A stretch of 64,000 nt of DNA from NCBI GenBank assembly GCA_028583405.1, contig CM053246.1:22265570-22329569 (forward strand), written 5' to 3'. The position numbers were made by a program, and so were the translations under genes. Shown here piece after piece: positions 32,868 to 46,600 of this stretch. The number at the start of each line of letters is the position of its first letter. The stretch's first letter is position 1. The notes under the pieces were generated by a model that did not search any database, was not told the DNA's origin, and saw only the letters and a program-made list of their open reading frames with translations. This DNA is from Pogonophryne albipinna. Taxonomy: Eukaryota; Chordata; Actinopteri; Perciformes; Artedidraconidae.

Positions 32868-34140
32868 AGCTGCTCCGCCACCTGTCTGAGTCCCCCGTCC
32901 TTTATCCAACCGTTGTTCTCTTGTAAAAAATGTTTGCCTTAAATTGTTGTCGTTCTGTCTCTGTTTAAATTTGTGGGTGTATACAAAAAGAATAGCCGAC
33001 AGGAGAAGCTATTGTGAAATATCTGAATGATTTTTGAAGACCGTATCAATAAGCTGACGTCTACTATGTCTATTACTGAGGTGAACAGTAATACAGAGTA
33101 GATGCAGTAGCAGTGTCTTTATGTAGGAAAATGTGTTTATTGCACTGCGTTACTTAAGATGAAATGACAGAATCCAAAAAAATGAAGTTTACATTTTGTT
33201 TTAGCATATTTCTTAATTTATTTTAGTTTGCCAAAGTTTACATGGGCCAAATGAACTTCACATGAAGAAAAATGTCTAGAAAGAACAGCATTTGTGATCC
33301 AACAATCATCTCTAAATGTTTACTTGCCTACATGCACGTGGTGTTTTTGTATGCATCTTATGTTTAATTTGTTTTCTGCAAAGGAAGCTGCCGTAACAAA
33401 ACGTTGTGTTGAAATCTATCTATCTCAGAACTAAGCATCCAAATGTTCTTGTGCTGTGAAAACACGTCATTGAAGCCATATCTCTTGCCTTTCGTAACTG
33501 ATGTCAGATTCTGTTCTGCTTGCTGACTCGATGCAGATCGTTACACACCTGCCTGGTCCTGTGGAAATGTTTTCCATCACATCAGTCCCTCTGTGTGTAG
33601 TCCTGCTTTGATTTTTTGTGAAATATTGTAAATATATTTTGCCTTCATCGTCATCCATCACTTGATTTGAGTTTACAGACGATTTTCCAGCAGTGCAGAA
33701 CTCGCATGAACAGTTTTTGGGACTCAAACAAGTGCGCGTGGACTTAGAAATGTACATGCATCATCACTCGTCAACATGTTTTGACCACATATCTTCAGCC
33801 TCTTTGAAGACATTACTTACGCCTTCAAAGCAAAAGTTAAATACCTTGTATATAAATGAATTGTGTATATAATAAGCATAGCAAAGTTATTGGTAGCACT
33901 CGAGTTAGTGAAGGTTATGGTTCTCATGAAGTTCAGGGTAAACAATAAATTAAGGAAATTACGGTGATTCAGTGTGTCTGAGTTACCTGACCCGAAAGAG
34001 CTGTTGTTAATATCAGGGTTGAAAAAGAAGGAATTCTGCATGAAGCTACCGAAAAAAGGATGCAGGCCTGTTTCTGTCTACAGACATGTGAATGTTTGTG
34101 TGTTTGAGTGTCAGAATAAAAGTTGATTGAGCTGATGTGC
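32868..34140 (+). other. acsbg2: acsbg2 3' UTR
   Basis: No coding frame follows the stop. AATAAA at 33944-33949 and a better-placed AATAAA at 34115-34120, followed by a T/G-rich stretch (TGCTGAACTTTGTTGCTCTTC), suggest cleavage near 34135. Confidence 0.6.
34115..34120 (+). terminator. acsbg2: acsbg2 poly(A) signal
   Basis: Canonical AATAAA with a downstream TG-rich element. An alternative signal lies at 33944-33949. Confidence 0.6.
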
Positions 34141-35356
34141 TGAACTTTGTTGCTCTTCTGTTCGTCTTTTATAATGTTTCCCATTTGAGCTGATTATTTT
34201 ATTCGTTCATGTAAAAAGAAGCAAGTACAATGTAAAAAACGACTGAAGCAGTTATTACTACAATACAACACTACCACAAACCCACAGCCTGAAAATATGT
34301 CAAATATTGTCAAAACAAACAATTTCTGGAATTGCTTCGACAAGACTTCTTTGAATTTGCAGAAAAATAAAAGTGACTTACTTATACTGCCGGCTACAGG
34401 CTAAATGAAAAAAAATGAATGAAAACATATGGTCTGTTCATCTTCCTGGACGAGCTGTTAAGTTATTAGTAAGTATAGTATTGTGCTTGTCCTGCTACAA
34501 GTCAAAATGTCTGCTCGGATTAATTAGTGCCCGATTAGAAGCAGGTGTGTTCAGCCGACATTCATACAACAGGTTGAAAAGACTATTTGATTTTTAGGTA
34601 ATAAGGGTCCAAGTCAATTCCAATGAAGTGAAAATTCAAAAACACTTCCCAGTTAATTTGTACATATTTGTTCAAGTTAAAAATAAAGGGATATTTCACC
34701 AGGAAACTAACATACTATATAGCTCTATATGTAATGTTACACTGCAATTTCAAATTATTTTATTCATCAATTAGGCCTATTATAACAAGTCAACAAATGT
34801 AAAAAATCCATTATGTTTTTCCAGTGAGTTTTAGGCATTTTCTTTCAATAAAGAGACTAAAACAACAGTTGTTGATTTACTAATGGACTAATCAAATAAC
34901 TCAAAAGCCGTTTCATTAATGTTTTGCAATATAGTTAATGTTTGTATTGATACATATTGATTTGATTCGATATTCGCTATTTAAATAAAACAAAAGATCA
35001 AAACATCTGTTCAGAAATTCTAAATATGAATTTGTACCTTTGCTCCCCATGGTCTATCACACGACATTAAAGAGACAGATGACTCGGTATGAGCGGTAAA
35101 AACTCACTTTCCTTTTGCTCCGTGCAGAGCTGCGTCACCGAGCCCAATTTATTGATCAACCCTCCCTCCCTCCCTCCCTGTAGTGACACTTCCTCGATAG
35201 ATGGGCATTACGCCCAGCCCACTGCGTGCCCTTTTCACCCCGCAGACTGCAGTGACCACCACACGACCTTTACATGACCCCTGCACTCGGCCATGACCGG
35301 GTCACTGAGCAGTCAATGAGGATCAGACACACACAGGAGCAACAGTACTTAATGAC
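34141..35356. other. Gap between convergent genes
   Basis: AT-rich DNA between the likely poly(A) sites of acsbg2 and mllt1. A short CCCT tandem repeat lies at about 35161-35180. No gene is seen. Confidence 0.5.
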
Positions 35357-35362
35357 TTTATT
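35357..35362 (-). terminator. mllt1: mllt1 poly(A) signal
   Basis: TTTATT on the plus strand is AATAAA for mllt1. Downstream on the minus strand is CTGTTGCTCCTGTGTGTGTC, a good TG-rich element. Confidence 0.55.
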
Positions 35363-38300
35363 AATAATATGATTTCGAAATAAAAAATAACATTAAAATA
35401 ACATGTTTTTCATTGTTAACAACTTGCATCATATGGCCACATGGTGGCATTGTAATGCCAAGTCTTTATTTTCAAAAAATACCAAATTGTTCTGCACATC
35501 CAGTTCATTTGTTCTGCTTGGACCAAATATATGGAACACATTTCGGACTCCACCCTCCCCCCTTTACCCCCAGTTAAAAAAATCAAACCTTTATAAATAC
35601 AGGCAACCCTGTGCCCCTGTCACAGACACATCATGACGACCACTGACACAGGAAACATCCCGTCTGCACATGCCCCCTCAACATATTTGCAAAAACAAAA
35701 CAAAAAGTCCTCCACCTTTAAAGATCCACACAGTAGATATTCTACCTTCGCTGTATTATACATGTATTATATATAATATTGTCTCAGCTGAAATGATGCC
35801 GCACTCCCACAGACCTGCACAGAGTTGCTGAGTGAGAGGGACCTGAAGGGTTTCGCTTCCCCTTTTTCTTTATTTATACCCTCAGTGTTGCCCAACATAG
35901 AACTCTTCCGGATAATGTACTGATCATAAATATTACAATTTCTAGAAGTTTCTGAGACAAAAGGAGTCTCTATGGCTTGGCGGAAAGTTCCTAAAAACGA
36001 CTCCACCCATGAGCCTCCGCGCTCTTTGCCATGGAGAAGGAGCCAATCAGAAGCACACGCCATATTTGCCAAATGTATGTATTAGTGACCACACAATGTA
36101 TAGTGAACAGAGTTAAACAGCAGAATGTAAAATCAAGGAATGTGACAGATTTTAAACTTGGTGATTACATGATTCTTGCCTCAATGCTCCTTGGGAGTTG
36201 TAGTTAATCAACCAGATATAGACTAAATTACTGAATCGGAAGAGTTTAATGCTAAAACAAAGCAACACTGTGTGGTAAAAATGAAAGGCAGAGCAAAACA
36301 GAGCTCCCCCCCACTTCACAACTCTATTGTTTCCTATGATGTGTTTCTTCAGGCTTTAAGTTATCATAACATAACTACATTCGGTGACCGTTTCTGGTAA
36401 AAACATGAGTTGACATGACAGGACATGAGGCAGAAAAAATACATTTTCAGTTCCCTGAACCAAAGTGTTTTTACTCCTCTTGTCCATGTTCTGGTTCTGG
36501 TTTTCCTACTGGAAGAAGAGGTGATAAAGTTGAGCTCATCCAGCAAAAGTTTTCCTACACCTGTTTCTTGGTGTTCAGCTGTCATCAGAATTGTGACACA
36601 CAAAAACATACCGGAGACTTCCCCCATAACGTTTGACGCCTAAAATAGATCCAACAGGCATGTTTGGTTGTGAATAATAGTGACAAATCATGCCAAATTA
36701 AAGACAATTAAATAAGAAACAAACGAAAAAAGGTTGGCAAATGAAAAAAAGAATCAATTAATATCGTATTGCATGTAAATATTGTATAAAATCCTTAAAA
36801 ATACAGTTCAGGTAACTACGTAAGTACTGAAGTCATCACAGCCAAAAGTGCAGAGGTCCATAAATAAAACATTGACTGTGGGCAGACAGTGGGGCTTCTC
36901 TCGAGTCCCCACGTTACCTCCCCTTCTCAAACACCGCAGAGGACTGAAAGAGTGCCCGGTCAAAGGTCAGAGTTCATGAACGAGGACTTTAAAGTTCCCA
37001 CATCGATGCACAGAGGAGAGGACAGGAAGGTCCCGTCGCTGACAAACACACTCGCAGATGCAAACGCACTCACACAAGTTGCAAAGTTCATTCTCAGTAA
37101 TTACGGCCTCACGGAAGTTCAGTTGTCAGAGGCACACCTAGAGAAAAGGAGAGTGGGGCCGGGGAAGAAGTGAGGGCAGGGGGGTTACTGCAGGGCACAT
37201 AAGGCGGCAGGAATCCAGGTTATTTTTCCATTGTTGAGACATTTTCTGTGTTCAGACGGCGTTTACAGTGAGGGAGTGTGTGCATGATGAGCCAGGCAGG
37301 CAACAGAAAAAGAGAGAGAAGTATTAAAGCTATCGAAGCGTCAGAATAAAAACACTGTCGGCAAGGAGAAAACAGAGGAGGGGAGGGAGGGAATCCCTCA
37401 GTGAAGGTTTGTACCACAGTGTGTGTGTATGTGTGTGTAGGAAGCCTAAAGGGGCCACAGGAACTAACACACCAGGGGCCTGAATCAAGAAGCAAGTTCA
37501 CCTCATTGGCTTTCTTTGGGTGTTTTCTGGCTTCACAAAAACACTAGGGATCCTGGAAACCGGTCTCAAAAAGCTGGCTCTGTTCACCCACATTATGTGT
37601 AACAACAAGTCAGCATTTTAGCACAAACTGTGGAGATCTCTTTTTTGGAAATGTTGTCAGTGCAGTAGCAAAAAGTTATATTCAGTGAGTTAAAAAAAGA
37701 TACAAAAATGTACAGTAATTTTAACAATATTTACATATATAACATTATTAGTAAAGAATAATGCTCAAATAATGCAATAATCAACTACTAAATGTAATAG
37801 ACCATGGCTAAAAGTGGGCATTATTTTATTGGCTTTATTCTCTTTTCTTTATCAACTCCATTATTAACATGTTCAAGAGTGATAAGAAATTGATAATGGT
37901 CATTTGTGCTTCAGTGTTTGTCGATGAAAAACAAATTTATAAGTAACTGTCTGATGCAAAAAGCTGAAGAGTACTATGTGTACACGAGAAGGACATTTAT
38001 CTCAAATGATTGCTCATGATTCTACGGCCACAGCAAATCAAGGAGTTGGCTGGCTGTCAGCTGTATATTTGAAGAGGTTAAACATATGGATACCTGAAAC
38101 TTGGATCCTGTCAGTGCAAATTCAGTTGTATCCACAGCAACTAAACTAAAGGTGTAAAAGATGATCTCACCAGTTTTACTTCATTTGGAAAGTGTCCGCT
38201 ACATAGGTGTGATAATGTGTCATAAAAGACTCAACATAAGTTCATAGTCTTCTAGAAGCTAATTTTCCATTTGTGAATACAATTTGTTAAAATGAAGATA

Positions 38301-40001
38301 CTATTAGGGAGTTTTTCTCTTGACTCATGATCAGGGTCCATTTCAACTAATTTGTGTTTGTGCTAGAGTCATACCTTAAATGTCTTCTTTAGTTAGCATA
38401 TAAAGCTAAGTGAGTTTACTGAGGAGTAAACATGTTGCTTTGTGCTCGGTATTACTAATCGTTTACAGTGAGCCAGCTTTGTGAGACCGTCAGCTTGGTT
38501 AAAGTTATAAGCCAGAACTCTGAAATTACTTCATGTTTCAGGCCTCTGCGATATCCATTTCAGATATTTAGGGAAAGAAAACACAAGGAGGGTTTTCTTT
38601 AGCTTATGTTTCTGCCTACACACCCTTTGTGAATGCTCTTCAAGTTCCTGGTAACTTAGTATCAAACACTTCACCCGTAGTTCTAATTCTTCCAACAGCT
38701 TGAAGAGGGAACCCTGACCCTATTCAACGACAACCGTCTCACAAAACACACGATGAATGTGATCAACTACCATGATCCTAGACCTCTTCAAAACACGGAA
38801 CCTAATCTCACAAAGCAGGAAGATGAAAACATGAAGACCACCATCAGGGAGATATAGCAGTCAGTGCTATAAAGACACTGGAGAAGGAGAAGCAGGGATG
38901 GAAGCCGTTAAGACAATACTGGATTTTCAGGCATCCCTTTTAACACTTGTTTCCCCGAGGGGGGTATTTGGGGCGGGGGGGGGGTTTCAATCTGTGTGAC
39001 CATGGCTAACAGAGTGCACACCCCCCCTCACACTGCAAGTCGCAGAAAAAGGCACTAGAGTGGGGCTGTTGCTAGCCGTAGAAAAGTAAAAGCGATATAC
39101 ATTCATAGCTCACAGGTTATCTTAACCGCAGTCTGGGAATAAATACACAAAACGCACTTGTAGAAAAATAAAATGTAAAAAGGCGTGGCCCCTATTAATT
39201 TTTTTCTTATATTTGGATTCTGGGAGACAAGTATGGCTACTTTTTCACGGCTTTTTAAACCCCCTTCCCACCCTCCCCTACCCACCACTTAGAAGGCAAT
39301 TCAGGAGTGATCCTCCACTGCTCTGGCCGCGAGCAGTCGAGCCCTTTCATGCACGCCAATATGAGAAACAGGGAGGAGGGATGAGGTGAGGGGGCTTCAG
39401 AGGGAGGGGGGGGGGCATTGGTAGGAGGTCAAGGCTCAGCTTTCAGTGTGAGGAAGTAGAGGAGAAAATCAACAGAACATGTGTTCAGACAACAGAAACC
39501 TCATGCAGGAAAGACTCACACAGCACAAGTCTCAGTGTTATGTGTACAGTGATAGGAACACAGAGACAAATTCTGGGTACCAATTTAGTTTAACCCCCCC
39601 TTTACGATTTATAATAACTGCAAAGATTTAAAAGGTTTATAACACCCTGCAATGTGGTTATAAGCAGCATTTAAAGTGTTCATTAAGAAACAGTAGCTGT
39701 CAATTGTTTGTATTTTTCTATAGTGCTCATTCATTATCAGTTAAAAACAAAAAGTTATAGTTTACTTACCTATATCTGCTTACAACTGCAATATAGTATT
39801 TATTCATGATTTATATACTTCTTAAAAAATCTTATCGGGTGGGGAGGGTTAAAGTAAAAGATGACCTGAATGTGTGTTTGTTTGGCCTGGTGTGAAAGCG
39901 GCAAACTGACTGTTGTTTGTGCTCAAGCTTCCCAAAAAGAGAGAAGTCCGTACCACAAAGACAACATCTCCTCCTAACCCTCAGCAGCGATCGAATGCAC
40001 G

Positions 40002-40035
40002 CACACACACACACACACACTGCACAGTCAACACA
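40002..40035. repeat. CA microsatellite
   Basis: CACACACACACACACACAC followed by a second short CA run. Lies in the predicted mllt1 3' UTR. Confidence 0.8.
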
Positions 40036-40520
40036 CACACGACTTAAAGAGTATGTGGAGAGAGAAATGAGCTCCAGCTGACGGCAGGGGGAAGGGGACT
40101 GAAGTGTTCTGCCGAGTAAGGAGTGTGCGTGTGAAGGGGGAGGAAGAGGAGGAGGAGGAGGGGAAGTATTGGGTTTGCAGAGGCGGGAGTGCAGGAGGGT
40201 GCAGGAGGGGGTGTGGGGTGCATACCACAGCTTTGCACAGGCTCAGTAATATAGAGTAGTTGATATCCTGACTGTAGACGGAGTTCAGCCGCTCCTCCTC
40301 CTCCTTCAGTTCCCCCCCCCAGCGTCACGTGAAGGCGGTGTGTCTTCATGTGTGCTTGTGTTTGTTCGCGTGTTTCTGTTTGTGTGGTAGTTGTTCGGTG
40401 GTTCAGTCAGGCCTGTGAAACAGCTGCGACGTGATGTGGTTGCTCCTCCTCTCCTTAAAAAGAGGAGATGGTGGCGCGTCTACCTCCGCCGCCTCCATCC
40501 ACACCAGTTCCCACTTCCTG

Positions 40521-40649
40521 TCACGTGGCCGTCGCCTCCAGGTAGCTCTGTAGTTTGCGGACGGTGGACTCGTCCAGTGAAAAGAGGTCAAAGTCAAAGG
40601 TGGTGTTGGTCACGTTGAAGTGGCCCGTCTCCTCGATCAGGTTCACAAT
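40521..40649 (-). CDS. mllt1: mllt1 coding exon 12 and stop (AHD)
   Basis: [20 protein letters not shown] then [20 protein letters not shown] and stop TGA at 40521-40523. This is the partner-binding end of the AHD. Confidence 0.96.
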   Translation of the reverse strand: MVNLIEETGHFNVTNTTFDFDLFSLDESTVRKLQSYLEATAT

Positions 40650-43600
40650 CTGAGAGCAGAAAGTGATCAGTTATCATTAATAACCTTCAAATAAGCTGGT
40701 CCATCAGATCACTATATTGCTGAAAATAACTCAACAACATATTCAAGTTCAAAACCTTTCTAAAGAAAGCAATTTAATGCTTGTTTCACGGCCATCATAA
40801 CAGTCTGATTGAAATCAGAAGGGACATAGAACATTTCTTATTTTGATATCATTTTAATCCAATGTATTTCACGTGGCCTGGACCCTGAATAGGTGACAAA
40901 ATAAAATAGACAAATGGATAAACCAAATAAAAATGATAGATTGATTCAAGTTGAAAGTCCCGCAAGGAGACAACAGATATACATACAAGGTTCTCCACTT
41001 TAAAAAAATGCATTTTGTATTTATTCCTATTATATTGGATAAGTAGTTCCAATGCAATTTCTAGAACTTGACTTATTAAGTATGGCATGATGTTTATCCT
41101 GTGATGGACAGTATGAAGTTCAAACACACACCTGCTGCAGGACGTTCCGCTCCCTTAAAGCCATCAGTCTGCGGTGGAGGTCCACCAGCTCTTCCGTGTA
41201 CGCCTGCAGAGTGAGCATGGTCAGAGTCAAGCAGGAGCTAAAGAGGTCACAGCTTTTCATTCTTGATTGAAATGTAAACTTCTGTATGAGCATTACTCAG
41301 GGTTCCTGCAGGTTTCACCAACTCAAATGTAAGACTTTTTAAGACCACTTTGAATAGAATTTAAGACCTATCTCACGGCAAGAAAGTATGAAGGAAAATT
41401 GCTCTGAAAGAAGAAATACGTACATGAAATGTATTCATGTTCAACATAAGAACGATGACTGAACATAACAGTACACAGAACTGTGTTAGACAAAAAGTGT
41501 GCGTGTGTGTAGTAGGGATGTTAAGATTCACCGATTTGCATCGGTGCACCGGCATAAACGTTCAAGATGCGAGTGCACCGGTTGAAAGAGTGCACATCGG
41601 CTACAGTTTGGGTTGAACTCGCGATGCATCGATGTAGCGTCTTTGCATCGGTAAAAAACCGATCCATTCATATAATATCCCCTCATCCTGTCAGCACTCA
41701 GCAGAGACGATCTTTGATCTTTGCTTCGCACTACGGAGGCCGAGAGTCTCAGTTATCAACACACATGGAAGTCGAGGAGAAAGAGACAGCGCACCGAAAA
41801 ATACCTACAAATCAAACGTTTAGCAACACTTCGGATTTTTCAAGAAAGACGGACAACTTGAAAAATCGCTCGCAAATTGTAAACGATGCCGTGTCGCTTT
41901 AAAGTACACAAGTAGTACGAGGAACTTAGCGACGCACATAGAGAGGCGACATGGGGTCTGCGGCTGAAAAGAAAAACAGTGAGGTGTTCTGTCAGAGAGA
42001 GTGGTGTTTAGTTTACAGCAGCCTGTGACTGCCAATAATAGTTAAATGTCTTCCTTACAATTTTAAGCAGTTATGAAATACCCGTTTGTGAAAGGTTATT
42101 TGTATTCTTTATTGTTCATATAGAAACCACTGCTTTCTGCTCACTGGTGAGTCAGCCTATGAGTGTTAAGCACATCAGGGTGGCAGCTGTATGGGCATTG
42201 TACTATGGTAGCTGTTATTTGCACATTGTTAATCACGGGCAATGCATCCTTACATTGTTTAACTGTGAGGTGTTATACAATTGTATGCGCAGTACTAGTA
42301 GAGAGAACCAAATATGTAAAGCACTTTTTTGTTAATGTATGATTTGCTGCATATAAGGAATAAAACAAAAATCCTCTGTCGTACCATATTGAAGTATCAT
42401 TATTTTGCATCGTGTTGAATCAAATCGTATCGAACTGTAACAGGGGTGAATCGTATCGTATCGCCCGGTGTTTCAAATGTATCGTTAATGTATCGTAGGC
42501 AATGTATCGAGATGCGCATCGCATCGCCTCAGTGATGGAGATGCACATCCCTAGTGTGTAGTGCTGGATCAGGGGTGCCCAACCAGTCGATCACGATCGA
42601 CCGGGAGATTCCCAGTCGATCGCGAGATGTGTCTAAAAATAGAACAACAATATTCTGTTTTATCGTTAATGTCCTATAACATAATCTTCCTGTGCCAGAA
42701 TAATGCACTTGAACGCATCAAAGCTTTGTGATTGGCCATTTTCACCAGGCCCAACAACAAGAGCAAGGCTGCTACCAGAGCATCTTATCGTGTCAGTCAC
42801 GTTCTTGCGAAACACATGAAGTCTTTCAAAGACGGCGAAGTTGTGAAAGAAGCATTCCTGGAGGCTGCCGACGCGCTTTTGGGGGACAGTAAAAATAGCA
42901 GAAGCATTTCAACAGGTTTTTGATATAAAGGCCTTAAATTCAGATGATCAAATTTAAGACTTTTTAAGACCCCGCGGGAACCCCTGATTAGTAACAATAT
43001 AGGTGGAAAAACTGATGATAAAGTCAAATTAAAAAGAGTCCAGATTGAGGTGTGAATTTAAAGTAAAAATTGTCAAAAGCACTAAAGACTTTTTATTTAT
43101 TTATTGTTTACTATAAAGAAGGCATCCTTTGAAATCAATCAGTATGGGATTTAAACTTTTCTTATGTCTCAACAAAATGAATTGAAACGTTTTAATGCGT
43201 AAGAATCGATATAGGATCGGTTTACCAGATTTAAAATCATCACTTCATGAATAACCTCGCTACAAAGAGGAAAATAGATTTCTAGGCAAGGGTTCATAGG
43301 CCAGAGTCTGTTTGCACATCTGGATCAATTCACTGTCCAATACTCCATCTTGAATTCATTATGCACTCGCTGAATGTGGCAGAACACTGCATGTATGTGT
43401 ATGTGAGGTAAAGTGTAAAAGAAAAGTTGTATTTACCCTTCCTACCTTGTCGTATCCCTTCTTCAACACCTTCTCTGAACGAAACGAGGAATCTGGACTC
43501 TTTCTGCCTGAAACCTGCAGACAGGAGAGCAAAAAAAAAAAAGAGAAAAAGGAGGAGAGGAATTATAGAAAGAGAGGGGATACAAAGAAGAGAGACAGAG

Positions 43601-46600
43601 GAAGCGATGTGAGCTATGAGACACATCACAGAGCTAGAACACTAAAGCGGTAAGTGGAAGCCTGAGGCTGTTCTGTTGTTAAAATGTCAAGAGGGTTACA
43701 AATAAACCATTTCATGAAATTCAGTAGTCAGACATCTATATCTTAAATTAAGCCTGAGACTGTTCTTTTGATATTGTTGATTTTTAAATACAATATCAGA
43801 ATAGAAGACTCACAAAATCCTACTTTGCTTGTCTTAGTATTTATTTTTTTGTTGCATTTTCACCTTTGTAAAGATTGATTAAGGAAATGTAACACAATTT
43901 GCCATCATTTTAGATTAATTAATTCAATTTTAATAGATAAGTAGGAACCCTGTCTGGAGTTCCTTTTCTACTCTAACAATTCCCATCCCTGTCATCACAT
44001 CAATGAAATCAGGGAGTAAATGAAGTGTGTGACGCACTTTGTTGTTGGAGGAGCTGTGTTTCTGGGGGGGCCGGGCGGAGTCTCGACTGGGGCTGTGCGA
44101 GCCGTCACTGCTGTCACTCTCACTGTCCAGGCTGAGTCTGACAGGGGTCAGGGGTCAGAGGTCAATCACACATAGACAGAGAAGACAGACATAACACAAC
44201 TCATGTTTCTTAACTTGCTGCAAATATGGAGCCTGATATCATTCAGTCAAGGAGACACAACAAATCTACAAGAGTAAACAATACTGAGGAGACAAAACAC
44301 TGAGTTAGGGACAGTGAGTTCACTGGGGAAGGTTAATCTATCAAAATATGTCAGATTATGTGAACAAATTAAATTAAATTGTAGTGAAGGGTTGAAAGGC
44401 TTAAGTGTTTAGAAAAAAATATATGCATTTAAGCAGTCACACTATTTTCATGTAGCGAAACGATACATTTTAATCATAATGCTGGAAACAAGATGAAAGT
44501 GTAGACCCATCGCAGACCTCTTTTATCAGGAGCGCGGTTACATCTGTGTTATTTTTTCAAGGACTACTGTTTTTGACCGATCATCTAAGATGTCATGGGA
44601 CTTTTTAAGAGACTGACCGTGAGTCACGGTTGGGGGGGTTGGTCTTGATGGGCGTCTCCTCCTCTGAGCTGCTGTCGTCATCATCTGACTCCTCTGACTG
44701 GATCTCCTCTACCATCGATCGCAGGGGGCCTGAGAGAGAAATACAGTTGTGTTATATAACAACTACAACCTACTTTGACATGCCCAGATTAATGCTAATC
44801 TCTGCTATGAAACAAAGGGAATGAATTTCCTACCTTGCCCTTGTTTCTGTCCCGGCTCAAAGTCAGAATCTGAGCTGGAGTCGGAACTCGAACTGGAGTT
44901 GGAAGGACTGGAAGGGGCCGACTGCTGTAAGAGGAGGAGAAGAAGAAATGATGAGGGATAACAAGTGAGGAAAGTAATTGACAGAATAGGTAAAAAAGTT
45001 GATGGGCTAAAAAAGGTAAATGTGCTGAACAAATCCTGACTACAGGTGATTATTTTTTACATCTGGAGTGTTGTAATTTTCAATTATGGCATTTAATTAG
45101 CTCCAATCTCAAAACACTTTCATGCCTCTCAAGGAAATGATTAGCTAGATTCTTAATCAATCAACTGACACAATCTTTAATGGCCAAATACATTGCCTCG
45201 TTCAAATGTTCTCTTTTGGGAGCATTAGCCGACTAACAGTCTGAAATATTTAGCTCCTGTGAGGCTGACCTCTGATTTCGACGACGCTTCGTCCTCTGAA
45301 TTAGACTCTTCAGATTCTGGAACTTTCTTGGGCTCCTTCGGTTCCTGCGTGTCATTTTTGCCTTTGGGCCAGCGACCTTTTTCCTTTGGGGGTTTCTTCT
45401 CTGCGTACGGCTGACTGGCTGCCGACGAGGAGGAGACATCGGGGAGAGGTTCCTGTGAAGGCCCCGCTGGTCGGCCCCTTCGGCCCCTCTGAGCTGCCCT
45501 TCTTCTTCTTCGCACTGGGTTTGGGAGACTCCACAGTAGAGGGTCGTTTCCCCGGGGCTTTAGACTCTGAGGACCCTCCCCCGCCTCCTCCAACGCCTCC
45601 TCCACCCCCCGCCCCCCCTCCTTTAGGGGACATGCCCTCCATCTTTGAATCCTTCAGGGTGAGTTTAGGCTCTTTGAAGGCAGCCTTGGGTAGGACCTTA
45701 ACTTCTTCTTTTACTTTGATATCTGACGGCTTTTTAGAAGACGAGGAAGAGGAAGGGTCTCGGCCACTCTTGCTGCTCCCATCTCGATCGCTCTCCCCTT
45801 TCGGCGTGGCTTTGCTCTCAGAGTCTTTTCGGGGCCGTTCACGGTGCTCCTTGGTCAGTTTGTGCGGTTTGGGTCCTTTGCTGCTGCCACTCCCCTCTTT
45901 GCTGGGCTCCTAGAGAGAGATAAGCAGCATCATCAACAATGGACAATTACACACTCAGCTGCACATCAAAGTCAGGCCAATCTAGCCTGTACTGTCATCA
46001 TATAATTACTGTGAAAGATAAGTAAAAAATAACACAATTATCTCAAGTAATTCGTCTTAAAAACAGCTTATGCACAGTGCGTGCAGTGGCGGTTCTAGAA
46101 CATCTTTACATGGGGTGGCAAAGGGGGGGCAAGAGGTCATGCCAGGGTGGCATGGGAGGGCGGACCGTACTTGGTATTCTATACTGTGTAACCTATTTAT
46201 TGTTAAATCATGCCCTAACACAAGTGTTCTTAATGGACAAGAGAAACAAGGTGTTCAGACAAACAAACTCAAATAAAGTATAAAACAGCAAAAAATACTC
46301 ATGATACCCTAGAATCCTGTTTACTGTAAGTACAGTAAAAGTACTTAGTTATACTTAAGTACACAAATTACATCACCCATCTCTTAAGAGAGCTAAAGGT
46401 GACCTGTGCAGCAACACATTTCAATCAATATGTGTCAATACTAAGAGCTGCTAGATTGTGCTGCTGTAATGGATTATGTATGTAAGGAGAATAAAAACAT
46501 ACCATGTGGTCCAGCTGGAGTTTCATCTGCCTCCTGATCCCTGCCTCTGTCCCTCTTTCTGACACTTCATCTTTATTCCTCACATTTCTTCTTCTTCACT

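Larger units (their letters stand above)
35340..40520 (-). other. mllt1: mllt1 3' UTR (long)
   Basis: About 5.2 kb after the stop without coding content. It has homopolymer runs (G tracts near 38966-38985 and 39410, which are C tracts in the transcript) and a CA microsatellite at about 40002-40020. The length rests on the poly(A) signal at 35357 being the one used. Shorter forms are possible. Confidence 0.5.
41298..42986. mobile_element. Outer hAT-like repeat in mllt1 intron 10, interrupted
   Basis: The left end CAGGGTTCCTGCAGG is followed by AAGACTTTTTAAGACC. The right end, reversed, is CAGGGGTTCCCGCGG followed by GGTCTTAAAAAGTCTTAAAT. These are the inverted ends of one common fish element family. 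ATTACT (41292-41297) and ATTAGT (42987-42992) flank it, a partial duplication at best. A complete hAT element sits inside at 41513-42553. Confidence 0.6.

Noticed and set aside
36415..36643. Overlapping plus-strand frames in the mllt1 3' UTR
   Set aside because: Short, no homology, in low-complexity UTR.
38940..39420. G-quadruplex candidates in G runs near 38966 and 39410
   Set aside because: The runs are single long G tracts rather than four spaced runs, and the mllt1 transcript carries the C strand.
45386..45913. 175-codon plus-strand proline-rich frame
   Set aside because: It is antisense to mllt1 exon 6; the Pro and Ser runs come from the Gly/Glu-rich coding strand.
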